Positions 33,720-42,734 of a stretch of 64,000 nucleotides of DNA are shown here, one piece after another. Within the stretch, counting starts at the first letter, position 1; the number at the start of each line of letters is the position of its first letter. The translations under genes were made by a program, and so were the position numbers. The DNA is from an uncultured Eubacteriales bacterium (lineage in GTDB: Bacteria; Bacillota; Clostridia; Peptostreptococcales; Anaerovoracaceae): positions 1 to 64,000 of the forward strand of contig CACWSO010000004.1 in NCBI GenBank assembly GCA_902763505.1, read 5' to 3'. Below the pieces are notes generated by a model. It was not told the DNA's origin and searched no databases. It was given only the letters and a program-made list of their open reading frames with translations.

Positions 33720-35431
33720 ACGTAACAATCAACGGAAGAAAAACTTCAGTGCAGCAGGGAACAACCATCATGAATGCTGCAAAGGCAATCGGCATCGAGA
33801 TTCCTCACATCTGTTACTGGGAGGGTCTCAACGACATCGGCGCCTGCCGTATCTGTGTTGTGGAACTGGAAGGGAAAGACAAACTCGTCTCCTCCTGCAA
33901 TACGGAAGTAGAAGAAGGCATGATCATCTACACCAACAGCCCGAAAGTAAGGCAGGCTAGAAAGATCAACGTCCAGCTGGTACTGGCAGAGCACGACTGC
34001 AAGTGTGCGACCTGCCCGAGAAGCGGCAACTGCGCATTGCAGACCATCGCGAGAGACCTTGGTATCGTCGGCACTTCCTTTGTGGAAAACCCTGATGAAT
34101 TCAGATGGGACGAATCCTTCCCTCTCATCAGAAATGCGACAAAGTGCGTTACTTGTCTGCGTTGCGTTCAGGTCTGCGATAAAATCCAGAACATGAACGT
34201 CTGGGAAAAGCTCGGTTCCTCATTCAGAACGACGGTAGGCGTTACGGACGGCGTACAGATCAGAAACGCCAACTGCAGCCTTTGCGGTCAGTGCATCACC
34301 CACTGCCCTGTCGGAGCGCTCAGTGAACGAAACGATACTGACAAGGTACTGGATGCTCTTGCGGATCCTGAAATCGTTACAATGGTGCAGTTCGCGCCGG
34401 CAGTCAGAGTTGCCTGGGGCGAAAAGATCGGCATGAACAGAGTAGAACAGACAACCGGCAAACTGGTCGCTGCGCTCAAGCAGATTGGTTTCGACTACGT
34501 ATTCGATACGGTATATACTGCTGACATGACCATCATGGAAGAAGGCAGCGAACTGATCGCCCGCATTGGGGACAAAGATAATCATCCATGGCCGATGTTC
34601 ACATCATGCTGCCCGGGCTGGCTCAGATTCGTGCAGCTCGAGTATCCTGAACTCATTCCGAATCTCTCTACTGCAAAATCACCGCAGCAGATGTTCGGTG
34701 CCATCAGTAAGACATACATGGCTGAAAAGCTCGGTGTGGATCCTGCGAAGATCGTCTGCGTATCCATCATGCCTTGCACTGCCAAAAAATATGAGTGTGA
34801 TGAACACACACTCCGCGATTCCGGATTCAAGGATGTCGATGTTGTTCTCACTACAAGAGAACTGGACAATCTGATTTCCATGGACGGAATCAAGGCCGCA
34901 CAGCTTCCGGAAGCGCCATTTGACAGCTTCTTCGGCGAAGGAACCGGAGCCGGCGTCATCTTCGGAGCAACCGGCGGCGTTATGGAGGCAGCACTGCGTT
35001 CCGCATACTTCCTGATCACAGGAGAGAATCCTCCTGTCGATGCATTCCAGAATGTCCGCGGCATGGAAGGTTGGAAGGAAGCGACATTCACCGTTGCGGG
35101 AATCAAGCTGCGCGTTGCAGTTGCCAACGGACTGGGCAACACCAGGAAGCTGATCGAAGCCATCAAGCGCGGCGAAGTTGCCTATGATTTTGTAGAGATC
35201 ATGGCATGTCCTGGCGGATGTTCCGGCGGCGGCGGACAGCCGATCCACGATGGAATGGAAATGGCCTCCCTCAGAGGAAGTGAACTCTACAACATCGACA
35301 ACACACTGGAAATCAGATTCTCACACGAGAATCCGACCGTCACGATGAGTTATGAGGAGTACTTCGGCGCACCGAACTCAGAAAAAGCGCACCACCTGCT
35401 CCATACAGATGTATCACAATGGAGACTGTAA
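33713..35431 (+). CDS. hydA: [FeFe]-hydrogenase catalytic subunit (M3-type)
   Basis: The 572-residue enzyme catalyses H2 formation or uptake at the H-cluster. The N-terminus has a [2Fe-2S] domain (CYWEGLNDIGACRIC), then HDCKCATCPRSGNC for the His-ligated [4Fe-4S] cluster. Two ferredoxin-like clusters follow (CVTCLRCVQVC, CSLCGQCITHC). The three H-cluster signatures are intact: FTSCCPGW, IMPCTAKKYEC and EIMACPGGCSGGGGQP. The start ATG lies inside the upstream diaphorase gene behind GGAGGGAGG. It forms one operon with its likely electron partner upstream and the maturases HydG, HydE and HydF downstream. Confidence 0.96.
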   Translation: MVNVTINGRKTSVQQGTTIMNAAKAIGIEIPHICYWEGLNDIGACRICVVELEGKDKLVSSCNTEVEEGMIIYTNSPKVRQARKINVQLVLAEHDCKCATCPRSGNCALQTIARDLGIVGTSFVENPDEFRWDESFPLIRNATKCVTCLRCVQVCDKIQNMNVWEKLGSSFRTTVGVTDGVQIRNANCSLCGQCITHCPVGALSERNDTDKVLDALADPEIVTMVQFAPAVRVAWGEKIGMNRVEQTTGKLVAALKQIGFDYVFDTVYTADMTIMEEGSELIARIGDKDNHPWPMFTSCCPGWLRFVQLEYPELIPNLSTAKSPQQMFGAISKTYMAEKLGVDPAKIVCVSIMPCTAKKYECDEHTLRDSGFKDVDVVLTTRELDNLISMDGIKAAQLPEAPFDSFFGEGTGAGVIFGATGGVMEAALRSAYFLITGENPPVDAFQNVRGMEGWKEATFTVAGIKLRVAVANGLGNTRKLIEAIKRGEVAYDFVEIMACPGGCSGGGGQPIHDGMEMASLRGSELYNIDNTLEIRFSHENPTVTMSYEEYFGAPNSEKAHHLLHTDVSQWRL

Positions 35432-35449
35432 AACCAACAGAGGTAAGAC

Positions 35450-36889
35450 ATGGCTGAATATAACAGCACATCAAAAAAAGCAGAAGAATTTATCAACGAT
35501 GCGAAGATCAAGCAGACGCTTGCTTTTGCGCAGGCACACAAGGATGACCTGGAGTTAATGCAGGTCATCCTTGATAAAGGAAGAGAATACAAAGGTCTTT
35601 CTTATGCAGAAGCCGCCACTCTGCTCGAGTGCGAAGATCCGGATATCATCCAGCAGATCTTCGACCTGGGCAAAGAAATCAAAGAGCACTTCTACGGCAA
35701 CCGCATCGTTATGTTCGCACCTTTGTACCTGTCGAATTACTGCGTCAATGGATGTGTGTACTGCCCTTACCACGGACAGAATAAAACCATTCCGCGTAAG
35801 AAGCTGACTCAGGATGAGATTCGTGATGAGGTCATCGCGCTGCAGGATATGGGTCACAAGAGACTCGCCATCGAAGCCGGTGAACACCCGAAGGAGAACC
35901 CGATTGAGTACATCCTTGAGAGCATCCAGACCATTTACAGCATCAAGCACAAGAATGGTGCCATCCGCAGAGTCAATGTGAATATCGCTGCGACAACGGT
36001 TGAGAATTACCGCAAGCTCAAGGAAGCAGGCATCGGAACCTACATCCTGTTCCAGGAGACTTACAACAAAGAAGCCTACGAGCAGCTCCACCCCACTGGA
36101 CCGAAGAGCGACTATGCTTATCATACGGAAGCGATGGACCGCGCCATGGAAGCAGGCATCGATGACGTCGGCTGCGGCGTGCTCTACGGGCTCAATAATT
36201 ACAAGTATGATTTCGTCGGTATGCTCATGCATGCGCACCACCTTGAGAAGACCTACGGCTGCGGACCGCATACCATCAGTGTTCCGCGCGTACGCCCAGC
36301 AGACGATATCGATCCGGATGAGTTCGACAACGGCGTACCTGACGATGTCTTCAAGAGAATCGTGGCAGTACTACGCATTGCAGTACCTTACACCGGTATG
36401 ATCATGTCTACCCGTGAGAGCGCGAAGACAAGGCGCGAATGTCTGGAAATCGGCATCACGCAGATCAGCGGCGGAAGCAGAACGAGCGTAGGCGGCTACG
36501 CGGACGAACTGGATGAACAAGGCAAGTTTAATTCTGAAGATACCGCCCAGTTTGACGTAGAAGACAGACGCACCCTTGCGGAAGTCGTCGACTGGCTCAT
36601 CGACCTGGGGTACGTGCCGAGCTTCTGCACTGCATGTTACCGGGAAGGCCGCACGGGTGACCGCTTCATGAGTCTGCTCAAGTCCGGCCAGATCGCAAAC
36701 TGCTGTCAGCCGAACGCCATGATGACGCTCAAAGAGTTCCTCATGGACTACGCCAGCGAAGAAACAAAGGTCAAGGGCGACGCACTGATCGAAGAGAAAC
36801 TGTCGCTGATTCCGAGTGACAAGGTTCGGGAAGTCTGCCGCCAGCACCTGAAGGAAATCGAACATGGCAATCGAGATTTCAGATTCTAA
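35450..36889 (+). CDS. hydG: [FeFe]-hydrogenase maturase HydG (radical SAM tyrosine lyase)
   Basis: The 479-residue radical SAM enzyme cleaves tyrosine to deliver the CO and CN ligands of the H-cluster. NYCVNGCVYCPY (near residues 97-108) is the CxxxCxxC SAM-cluster motif. The C-terminal FCTACYREGRTG with the later ANCCQPNA supplies the CxxC-x22-C site for the second cluster that holds the dangler iron. Length is normal. It lies 18 bp after hydA and its end overlaps hydE by 26 nt. Confidence 0.95.
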   Translation: MAEYNSTSKKAEEFINDAKIKQTLAFAQAHKDDLELMQVILDKGREYKGLSYAEAATLLECEDPDIIQQIFDLGKEIKEHFYGNRIVMFAPLYLSNYCVNGCVYCPYHGQNKTIPRKKLTQDEIRDEVIALQDMGHKRLAIEAGEHPKENPIEYILESIQTIYSIKHKNGAIRRVNVNIAATTVENYRKLKEAGIGTYILFQETYNKEAYEQLHPTGPKSDYAYHTEAMDRAMEAGIDDVGCGVLYGLNNYKYDFVGMLMHAHHLEKTYGCGPHTISVPRVRPADDIDPDEFDNGVPDDVFKRIVAVLRIAVPYTGMIMSTRESAKTRRECLEIGITQISGGSRTSVGGYADELDEQGKFNSEDTAQFDVEDRRTLAEVVDWLIDLGYVPSFCTACYREGRTGDRFMSLLKSGQIANCCQPNAMMTLKEFLMDYASEETKVKGDALIEEKLSLIPSDKVREVCRQHLKEIEHGNRDFRF

Positions 36890-37949
36890 ATTTCGTCCTA
36901 TGGACGACAACACTATCATAGCGCTTCTTTCCGGCAAAGGCCCGGACGAGGCTTTGTATGAAGAAGCCGACCGCATTCGCAGAGAAATCTATGGCGATGC
37001 GGTCTATTTACGCGGTTTGATTGAGATTTCCAACTACTGCAGAAATAACTGCTACTACTGCGGCATCCGCAAAGGCAACACAAAGCTTGATCGCTATCGT
37101 CTGGATAAAGACACGATTCTCGCATGCTGCAGGGACGGCTATGCGCTCGGTTTCCGCACCTTCGTGCTGCAGGGCGGCGAGGATCCATACTATGGAGATG
37201 AGCCGTACGGCAGTACAGATGGCGATGAGCGTCTCTGCGATATCGTCTCGGAGATTCATACACGTTACCCGGATTGCGCCGTCACGTTATCTATGGGCGA
37301 ACGCACGCGGGAAAGTTATCAACGTCTTTTTGATGCCGGTGCCCGAAGATATCTGCTGCGTCACGAATCTGCGTCACCGGATTTATACAGAACGCTGCAT
37401 CCGGCGGAAATGAGTCTTGAAAACCGCATGCGCTGCCTCTATGATTTAAAAGAGATCGGCTATCAGGTCGGCGCAGGGCTGATGGTCGGCGCGCCTGGAC
37501 AGACCCTCGATCATCTTTTGTATGACATCCATTTCATGCAAAGGCTGCAGCCTGATATGATCGGCATCGGACCGTATCTGCGTCATTCGGATACCCCATT
37601 TGGAAGGAGCAGCGCCCAGTGCGCGCAGGGACTTCACAGAGAACAGAAACTGAATCTGACTTTACGACTTCTGGCTGTTCTCCGCATCCTGTTCCCATAC
37701 GCTCTGCTCCCTTCGACCACAGCGCTGGGAACCATTGATCCAGAAGGAAGAACTCTGGGGCTCAAAGCCGGCGCCAATGTTATTATGCCGAACCTCTCTC
37801 CCGCCGAAGTTCGGGATCAATATGCAATCTACGAAAACAAACTGAGTACCGGCGCGGAATCCGCGCAGCAGGTAGCGCTCCTGAAGCAGCAAGTATCTGA
37901 CGCCGGTTACCAAATCGTTACAGATATAGGAGACGTGAAGTGTCACTGA
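36864..37949 (+). CDS. hydE: [FeFe]-hydrogenase maturase HydE (radical SAM)
   Basis: The 361-residue radical SAM protein helps build the dithiomethylamine-bridged diiron precursor of the H-cluster. ISNYCRNNCYYCGIRKGN (near residues 52-69) is the CxxxCxxC site, followed by FVLQGGEDPYY and GLMVGAPGQT, typical of HydE/BioB-like barrels. It starts inside the end of hydG (26-nt overlap) and overlaps hydF by 10 nt, so translation is coupled through the operon. Confidence 0.94.
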   Translation: MAIEISDSKFRPMDDNTIIALLSGKGPDEALYEEADRIRREIYGDAVYLRGLIEISNYCRNNCYYCGIRKGNTKLDRYRLDKDTILACCRDGYALGFRTFVLQGGEDPYYGDEPYGSTDGDERLCDIVSEIHTRYPDCAVTLSMGERTRESYQRLFDAGARRYLLRHESASPDLYRTLHPAEMSLENRMRCLYDLKEIGYQVGAGLMVGAPGQTLDHLLYDIHFMQRLQPDMIGIGPYLRHSDTPFGRSSAQCAQGLHREQKLNLTLRLLAVLRILFPYALLPSTTALGTIDPEGRTLGLKAGANVIMPNLSPAEVRDQYAIYENKLSTGAESAQQVALLKQQVSDAGYQIVTDIGDVKCH

Positions 37950-39130
37950 ATAACACCCCGAGGGCCAACAGATTACACATCGGAATATTCGGCCGCAGAA
38001 ACGCGGGCAAATCCTCTCTGATCAATGCTCTGACCGGACAGGATCTAGCCATTGTTTCTGATACGCCGGGAACGACAGCGGACCCAGTCTACAAGTCCAT
38101 GGAGCTCCACCCTATCGGACCTGTCGTGTTTATCGATACAGCCGGTTTCGACGATGAAGGCGAACTCGGTCAGCTTCGCGTTGCCAGAACGGAAGACATC
38201 ATCAAGCGGACGGACATTGCTGTTCTGGTGATCGACGGCTGTGTCCCGACACCGCAGGATCTTACCTGGCAAAAGCAGCTGAATGACACGGGGATTCCGA
38301 CGATTACCGTCATCAGCAAAAGCGACACACTCACGGAAGCCCAACGCGGCGCCGCCGCCCAAACGATGGAAGACGCCATTTTCGTAAGCGCGAAGACGGG
38401 CGAAGGCATCGACCTTCTCCGCACAGCGATCATCAATGCAGTCCCGGAAGAATATATGCAAGAACAGCTCCTGGATGGACTGATTGAAGATGGCAGTCTT
38501 GTGCTCCTCGTCATGCCGCAGGATATCCAGGCACCGAAAGGCCGTCTGATCCTGCCGCAGGTGCAGACGATCCGTGAACTGCTGGACCGCAGGTGTACCG
38601 TGGTCTCCACAACGGCCGATGGATATGAAACCGCTCTTGATCGACTGAACTGCCCGCCGGACCTCATCATCACAGATTCCCAGTGTTTCTCTCAAGTTTA
38701 TGAAAAGAAACCAGATACCAGCGCATTGACATCTTTTTCGATCCTCATGGCTGCTGCCAAGGGAGATCTCAGTGTTTTTATCGACGGCGTCTCCGCCATC
38801 GATCAGGCACGCGGCACCTTCCGCGTCCTCATTGCGGAAGCCTGCACTCACGTGCCGCTTCAGGAAGATATCGGTACCGTTAAGATACCGATGCTTTTGC
38901 GTAAGCAATTTGGTGATCAAGTCGAAATCACTAACGTTCGCGGAAACGATTTTCCGAAAGTTGAGGAACTGAAGCAGTATGATCTCATCATCCACTGCGG
39001 CGCCTGTATGTTCAATCGCAGGCACGTCTTAAGCCGCATCGCCGCTGCACAGGAAGCCGGCGTACCAATCACCAACTACGGCATTTTCCTGGCCTTTGCA
39101 GCCGGAATTCTCGACAAAATTCAATTCTAA
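37940..39130 (+). CDS. hydF: [FeFe]-hydrogenase maturation GTPase HydF
   Basis: The 396-residue scaffold GTPase receives the diiron subcluster and passes it to HydA. The G-domain motifs are GRRNAGKSSLINALTGQ (P-loop, near residue 15), DTPGTTADP, DTAGFDDEGELG and SKSD. The C-terminal metal site is a CTH plus HCGACMFNRR pattern (C-x-H ... H-C-x-x-C), which binds the [4Fe-4S] cluster. It ends the five-gene hydrogenase operon; I see no clear terminator after it. Confidence 0.95.
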   Translation: MSLNNTPRANRLHIGIFGRRNAGKSSLINALTGQDLAIVSDTPGTTADPVYKSMELHPIGPVVFIDTAGFDDEGELGQLRVARTEDIIKRTDIAVLVIDGCVPTPQDLTWQKQLNDTGIPTITVISKSDTLTEAQRGAAAQTMEDAIFVSAKTGEGIDLLRTAIINAVPEEYMQEQLLDGLIEDGSLVLLVMPQDIQAPKGRLILPQVQTIRELLDRRCTVVSTTADGYETALDRLNCPPDLIITDSQCFSQVYEKKPDTSALTSFSILMAAAKGDLSVFIDGVSAIDQARGTFRVLIAEACTHVPLQEDIGTVKIPMLLRKQFGDQVEITNVRGNDFPKVEELKQYDLIIHCGACMFNRRHVLSRIAAAQEAGVPITNYGIFLAFAAGILDKIQF

Positions 39131-39167
39131 AAGGCTCTCCTATTAAATACCAAAAATGAACAATATG

Positions 39168-39205
39168 TTTCATAAATTGATTGAAAACAAATCCTATTTA
39201 TGAAA
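39168..39205. promoter_or_regulatory. Inverted-repeat operator candidate upstream of pckA
   Basis: TTTCATAAAT (39168-39177) and ATTTATGAAA (39196-39205) are perfect inverted copies 28 bp apart, about 70-107 bp before the pckA start. An Lrp-family regulator is the gene after pckA and would be a natural candidate to bind here. Confidence 0.45.
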
Positions 39206-39274
39206 AAATGAAATAGTAAACAAGCTTATTCGTACACTGCATTCAGACGAATCGATCTGGTCAGGAGGCATTCA

Positions 39275-40951
39275 ATGATCAACAGAGACGAACAGAAAAG
39301 CTTCTTTATGATTGATCCCGCAATTGTTGAGGACAACAAGAAGTCTTACGCGATTCAGGAGAGTTACAAGGAAACATACGGCCTTGACGCTCTCGGTATC
39401 AACCCGTCCATTGTCCACCGCAATCTCAGCCCTACTGTTCTGATTGAGAAAGCCATCAGAAACGGCGAAGGTATCCTGACTGATACAGGTGCTTTGGCCG
39501 TCACCACGGGCAAATTCACAGGCAGATCCCCGCATGATAAATACATCGTCGATACAGACGGCGTGCATGATCTGATCAGCTGGGGCGATGTCAATCATCC
39601 GATCAGCAGAGCCGTTTTCAATGCGCTGCGGGATGAGATGTGCCAGTTCCTGAGCGGCAAGGAGATCTATATTTTCGACGGATACGCCGGAGCTGATCCA
39701 CAGCACAGGCGCAAGTTCCGCATCATCAATGAACTGCCGTCGCAGAATCTGTTCATTCGCGACCTGCTCATCAGACCGACATCCAGCGAAAAGGAAAACT
39801 TCGGAGAAGCGGACTACACGATTCTCGTCGCACCGGGTTACAAATGCAATGCCAAACGCTACGGCATCAACTCGGAAGCCGCTATCATCATCGACTATGA
39901 AGCACACTTTGCAATCATCGCAGGTTCCCAGTATTCCGGAGAAATCAAGAAGACGGTATTCTCGATTATGAACTTCGCGATGCCGCTTGAAGAAAATGTT
40001 CTGCCGATGCATTGCTCTGCGAACATGGATCCGGAAACAGGGGACACCGCCATTTTCTTCGGCCTGTCCGGTACGGGAAAGACAACTCTTTCCGCTGATC
40101 CGAACCGCGATCTGATTGGTGACGATGAACACGGCTGGTCTGACAGAGGCGTGTTCAATTTCGAAGGCGGTTGTTACGCGAAGTGCATCGACCTTGATAA
40201 GGCCAAGGAACCTGAAATCTATCATGCCATACATTTCGGCTCAGTCCTCGAAAACGTTGTGACAGATGATGAGCACGTTCCTGACTACTCAGACAGATCC
40301 CTGACGGAGAACACAAGAGTCGGATATCCGATTGACTTCATCCCGAATGCCAGTGAAAACGGCAGAGGCGGTATCCCTAAGGTCGTACTCTTCCTGACCG
40401 CGGATGCCTTTGGAGTATTCCCTCCAATTTCGAAGCTGACCCGCAATGCGGCCATATACCACTTTGTAACCGGCTTTACTGCGAAACTCGCGGGAACGGA
40501 GCGCGGCATCAAAGAACCGCAGCCTACCTTCTCCACCCTCTTCGGTGAGCCGTTCATGCCTTTGCGCACGGAACGCTACGCAGAGATGTTTGGAGAACGT
40601 CTGGACACTTATGGAACACAAGTGTACCTCGTAAACACTGGTTGGTCGGGCGGCGCATTCGGAACAGGCAGCCGCATCAAACTTGCATACACACGGGCAA
40701 TGGTCACAGCTGCAATCAACGGAGACCTTGAGCACGCAGAGTATATTCACGATGACAGATTCAACCTTGAGATCCCATTGAACATTGAGGGCGTTCCTCC
40801 TGAGATCATGATTCCGAAAAACACCTGGGCAGATCCGGAAGCTTATGAAAAACAGGCTGACGAGCTTGCTGAGATGTTCATTGAAAACTTTGAGAAGAAA
40901 TATCCGGACATGCCTGCAGAAATTGCAGCCGCAGGTCCAAAGGGGAAATAA
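39275..40951 (+). CDS. pckA: Phosphoenolpyruvate carboxykinase (ATP)
   Basis: The 558-residue enzyme interconverts oxaloacetate + ATP and PEP + CO2 + ADP. Visible motifs are TGKFTGRSPHDKYIVD (oxaloacetate/phosphate site), the GLSGTGKTTLSADP P-loop (near residues 264-277), DDEHGWSDRGVFNFEGGCYAK (metal and substrate site) and the late NTGWSGGAFGTGSRI. It is slightly longer than usual, with about 15-20 extra N-terminal residues. In fermenters it can run in the ATP-forming carboxylation direction. AGGAGG precedes the ATG. The lrp-like gene follows after 26 bp. Confidence 0.96.
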   Translation: MINRDEQKSFFMIDPAIVEDNKKSYAIQESYKETYGLDALGINPSIVHRNLSPTVLIEKAIRNGEGILTDTGALAVTTGKFTGRSPHDKYIVDTDGVHDLISWGDVNHPISRAVFNALRDEMCQFLSGKEIYIFDGYAGADPQHRRKFRIINELPSQNLFIRDLLIRPTSSEKENFGEADYTILVAPGYKCNAKRYGINSEAAIIIDYEAHFAIIAGSQYSGEIKKTVFSIMNFAMPLEENVLPMHCSANMDPETGDTAIFFGLSGTGKTTLSADPNRDLIGDDEHGWSDRGVFNFEGGCYAKCIDLDKAKEPEIYHAIHFGSVLENVVTDDEHVPDYSDRSLTENTRVGYPIDFIPNASENGRGGIPKVVLFLTADAFGVFPPISKLTRNAAIYHFVTGFTAKLAGTERGIKEPQPTFSTLFGEPFMPLRTERYAEMFGERLDTYGTQVYLVNTGWSGGAFGTGSRIKLAYTRAMVTAAINGDLEHAEYIHDDRFNLEIPLNIEGVPPEIMIPKNTWADPEAYEKQADELAEMFIENFEKKYPDMPAEIAAAGPKGK

Positions 40952-40977
40952 GCATATAAAAGCAGAAAGGAACCATT

Positions 40978-41406
40978 ATGTATAACATTGACAATATCGA
41001 CATTCAAATCTTGAATCTTCTGAAGATGGACGCGCGTACGCCGCTTGATGAGCTCGCTTCGCAGACGGGGCTTACGACTTCTGTTATTTCAGAGCGCCTC
41101 ACGAACCTTGAAAACTCAGGCTATATCAAAGGCTACCATGCAGACATCGACTTAGAGAAAATCGGTTACAAGATCAAAGCGTTTGTTCTGATGTCAGTGC
41201 TTCCTGATGATCAGCGCAGATTTTATGATTTCGTCCAGAAAAAAGACTGCATCCTTGAATGCAGCCATATCACCGGTCAGTTCTCAATGCTTCTGAAGGT
41301 CATCTTCCCTACCACATCAGAGCTTGACACATTCATTGGCGAACTGCAGGAATTCGGCAAGACGGAAACGCAGGTTGTATTCTCAACGGTTCTTGAGAGA
41401 TTCTAA
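40978..41406 (+). CDS. Lrp/AsnC-family transcriptional regulator
   Basis: The 142-residue protein has the AsnC-type helix-turn-helix at the N-terminus (IDIQILNLLKMDARTPLDELASQTGLTTSVISERL, described here in parts: IDIQILNLLKMDARTP then LDELASQTGLTTSVIS). A C-terminal RAM ligand-binding domain follows (from about residue 65, KAFVLMSVLPDD). These regulators sense amino acids and act as dimers to octamers. It follows pckA closely and is probably cotranscribed, ending at a terminator at 41452-41482. A perfect inverted repeat upstream of pckA is a possible target. Confidence 0.9.
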   Translation: MYNIDNIDIQILNLLKMDARTPLDELASQTGLTTSVISERLTNLENSGYIKGYHADIDLEKIGYKIKAFVLMSVLPDDQRRFYDFVQKKDCILECSHITGQFSMLLKVIFPTTSELDTFIGELQEFGKTETQVVFSTVLERF

Positions 41407-41451
41407 CTGGTTCTTGAACGATTTAAACAGAACCTGCTACGGCAAGAAAAC

Positions 41452-41482
41452 AAAAACGCAGCTTCACAAGCTGCGTTTTTTG
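41452..41482. terminator. Terminator between the lrp-like gene and the MalY-type gene
   Basis: AAAAACGCAGCTT and AAGCTGCGTTTTT form a 13-bp stem around CAC, with A and T runs on both sides. It can serve both convergent transcripts. Confidence 0.9.
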
Positions 41483-41510
41483 GTTTCATGATCCATGTTA
41501 TTTCAATGTG

Positions 41511-42722
41511 CTATACGAACGCATACTGTTTCAGCCGTGCAAAGGCTTCCTGTACTCTCGACAGCGGCAGGGCCAGATTCATCCGGATGGAATCTTCCCG
41601 GTTGAACTGCCGCCCATCCTGCCAGAGCACGCCCACTTCTACACCGGCAAGCAGTAGCTCGTCCAGTGTCTCGTTATGCTCCTTCAGCCACTGCCCGCAG
41701 TCCAAAAGCAGCATGTAGGTGCCTTCCGGTTTTGAAACTTCTACACCCTTGAAATTGTTCTTGATAAACTCATATGCAAAATCAACATTCTCCGTCAGAA
41801 CAGTCCTCAGTTCATCCACCCATTCCATACCTTCATCCTTGTAGGCGCCAATCAGCGCATGCATGGACAGAACATTCATAGCATTGTAAACGCTTAGGGC
41901 GGACTGTCTTTTGATTCTTGCTCTGAGGTAATCATTGTAGATGATGTGATAGCTCCCGACCAGCCCGGCAAGATTGAACGTCTTGGACGGCGCATAGAAT
42001 GCGACCGTTCTATTGCGGGCATCCTCTGAAACAGACTGAAGAGGAATGTGTTTGTGCCCTTCCAGAATCAAATCGGACCATATCTCATCGGATACAACGT
42101 AAACATTGTTTCTCTCAAATATCTCAAAGGCTCTTTCCAGCTCTTCTCTTTCCCATACGCGTCCTGTCGGATTGTGCGGTGAACAGAATATCGTCGTGTG
42201 GATATGGTACTGGCGAATCTTCTTCTCCATATCATCGTAGTCCATTCTCCAGACACCATTCTTATCCCTCACCAGCTCGGTGCCGATCAGATGGTATCCC
42301 ATCTGTCCGACTTCCTCCAGGAAGCCAACATACGTCGGCGCATGGACAAGCACATTGTCCCCCGGAGAACACAGAACCGCCAACGCACTGAGTACGCCGC
42401 CGAGCACGCCATTCTGGTAACCGATGTGTTTCTGCTCCAGCCCTGTTACGCCGTTGCGCACTTCCTGCCAACGGATGATGCTGTCATAATACTCTTTTCT
42501 CGGGCCGAAGTAGCCGAAGGCCGGATGCTTCGCCCGCTCAATCATCGCTTCGCAAATGGTCGGTGCCGTAGGAAAATTCATGTCGGCGACCCACATTGGG
42601 ATAAGGTCAAATCCTTCTTTTATTTTTCCTACCGGCGCGATGCCGTATGGATCTTCATCCGGCGCAACCGCGATGGAATCCATCCCGGTCCTGTCAAGAA
42701 TGCTGGTAAAATCGTATTTCAT
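41511..42722 (-). CDS. MalY/PatB-type aminotransferase (cystathionine beta-lyase family)
   Basis: The 403-residue fold-type I PLP enzyme belongs to the MalY/PatB group of C-S lyases. WVADMNFPTAPTICEAM, IFCSPHNPTGRVW, VVSDEIWSDLIL and the PLP-Lys region YAPSKTFNLAGL are all clear. Members split cystathionine or cysteine conjugates to pyruvate, ammonia and a thiol. It lies 12 bp after the aspartokinase-like gene in one operon, which places it in methionine/cysteine metabolism. GGGGAG precedes the ATG. Confidence 0.9.
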   Translation of the reverse strand: MKYDFTSILDRTGMDSIAVAPDEDPYGIAPVGKIKEGFDLIPMWVADMNFPTAPTICEAMIERAKHPAFGYFGPRKEYYDSIIRWQEVRNGVTGLEQKHIGYQNGVLGGVLSALAVLCSPGDNVLVHAPTYVGFLEEVGQMGYHLIGTELVRDKNGVWRMDYDDMEKKIRQYHIHTTIFCSPHNPTGRVWEREELERAFEIFERNNVYVVSDEIWSDLILEGHKHIPLQSVSEDARNRTVAFYAPSKTFNLAGLVGSYHIIYNDYLRARIKRQSALSVYNAMNVLSMHALIGAYKDEGMEWVDELRTVLTENVDFAYEFIKNNFKGVEVSKPEGTYMLLLDCGQWLKEHNETLDELLLAGVEVGVLWQDGRQFNREDSIRMNLALPLSRVQEAFARLKQYAFV

Positions 42723-42734
42723 GCGTCTTCTCCC

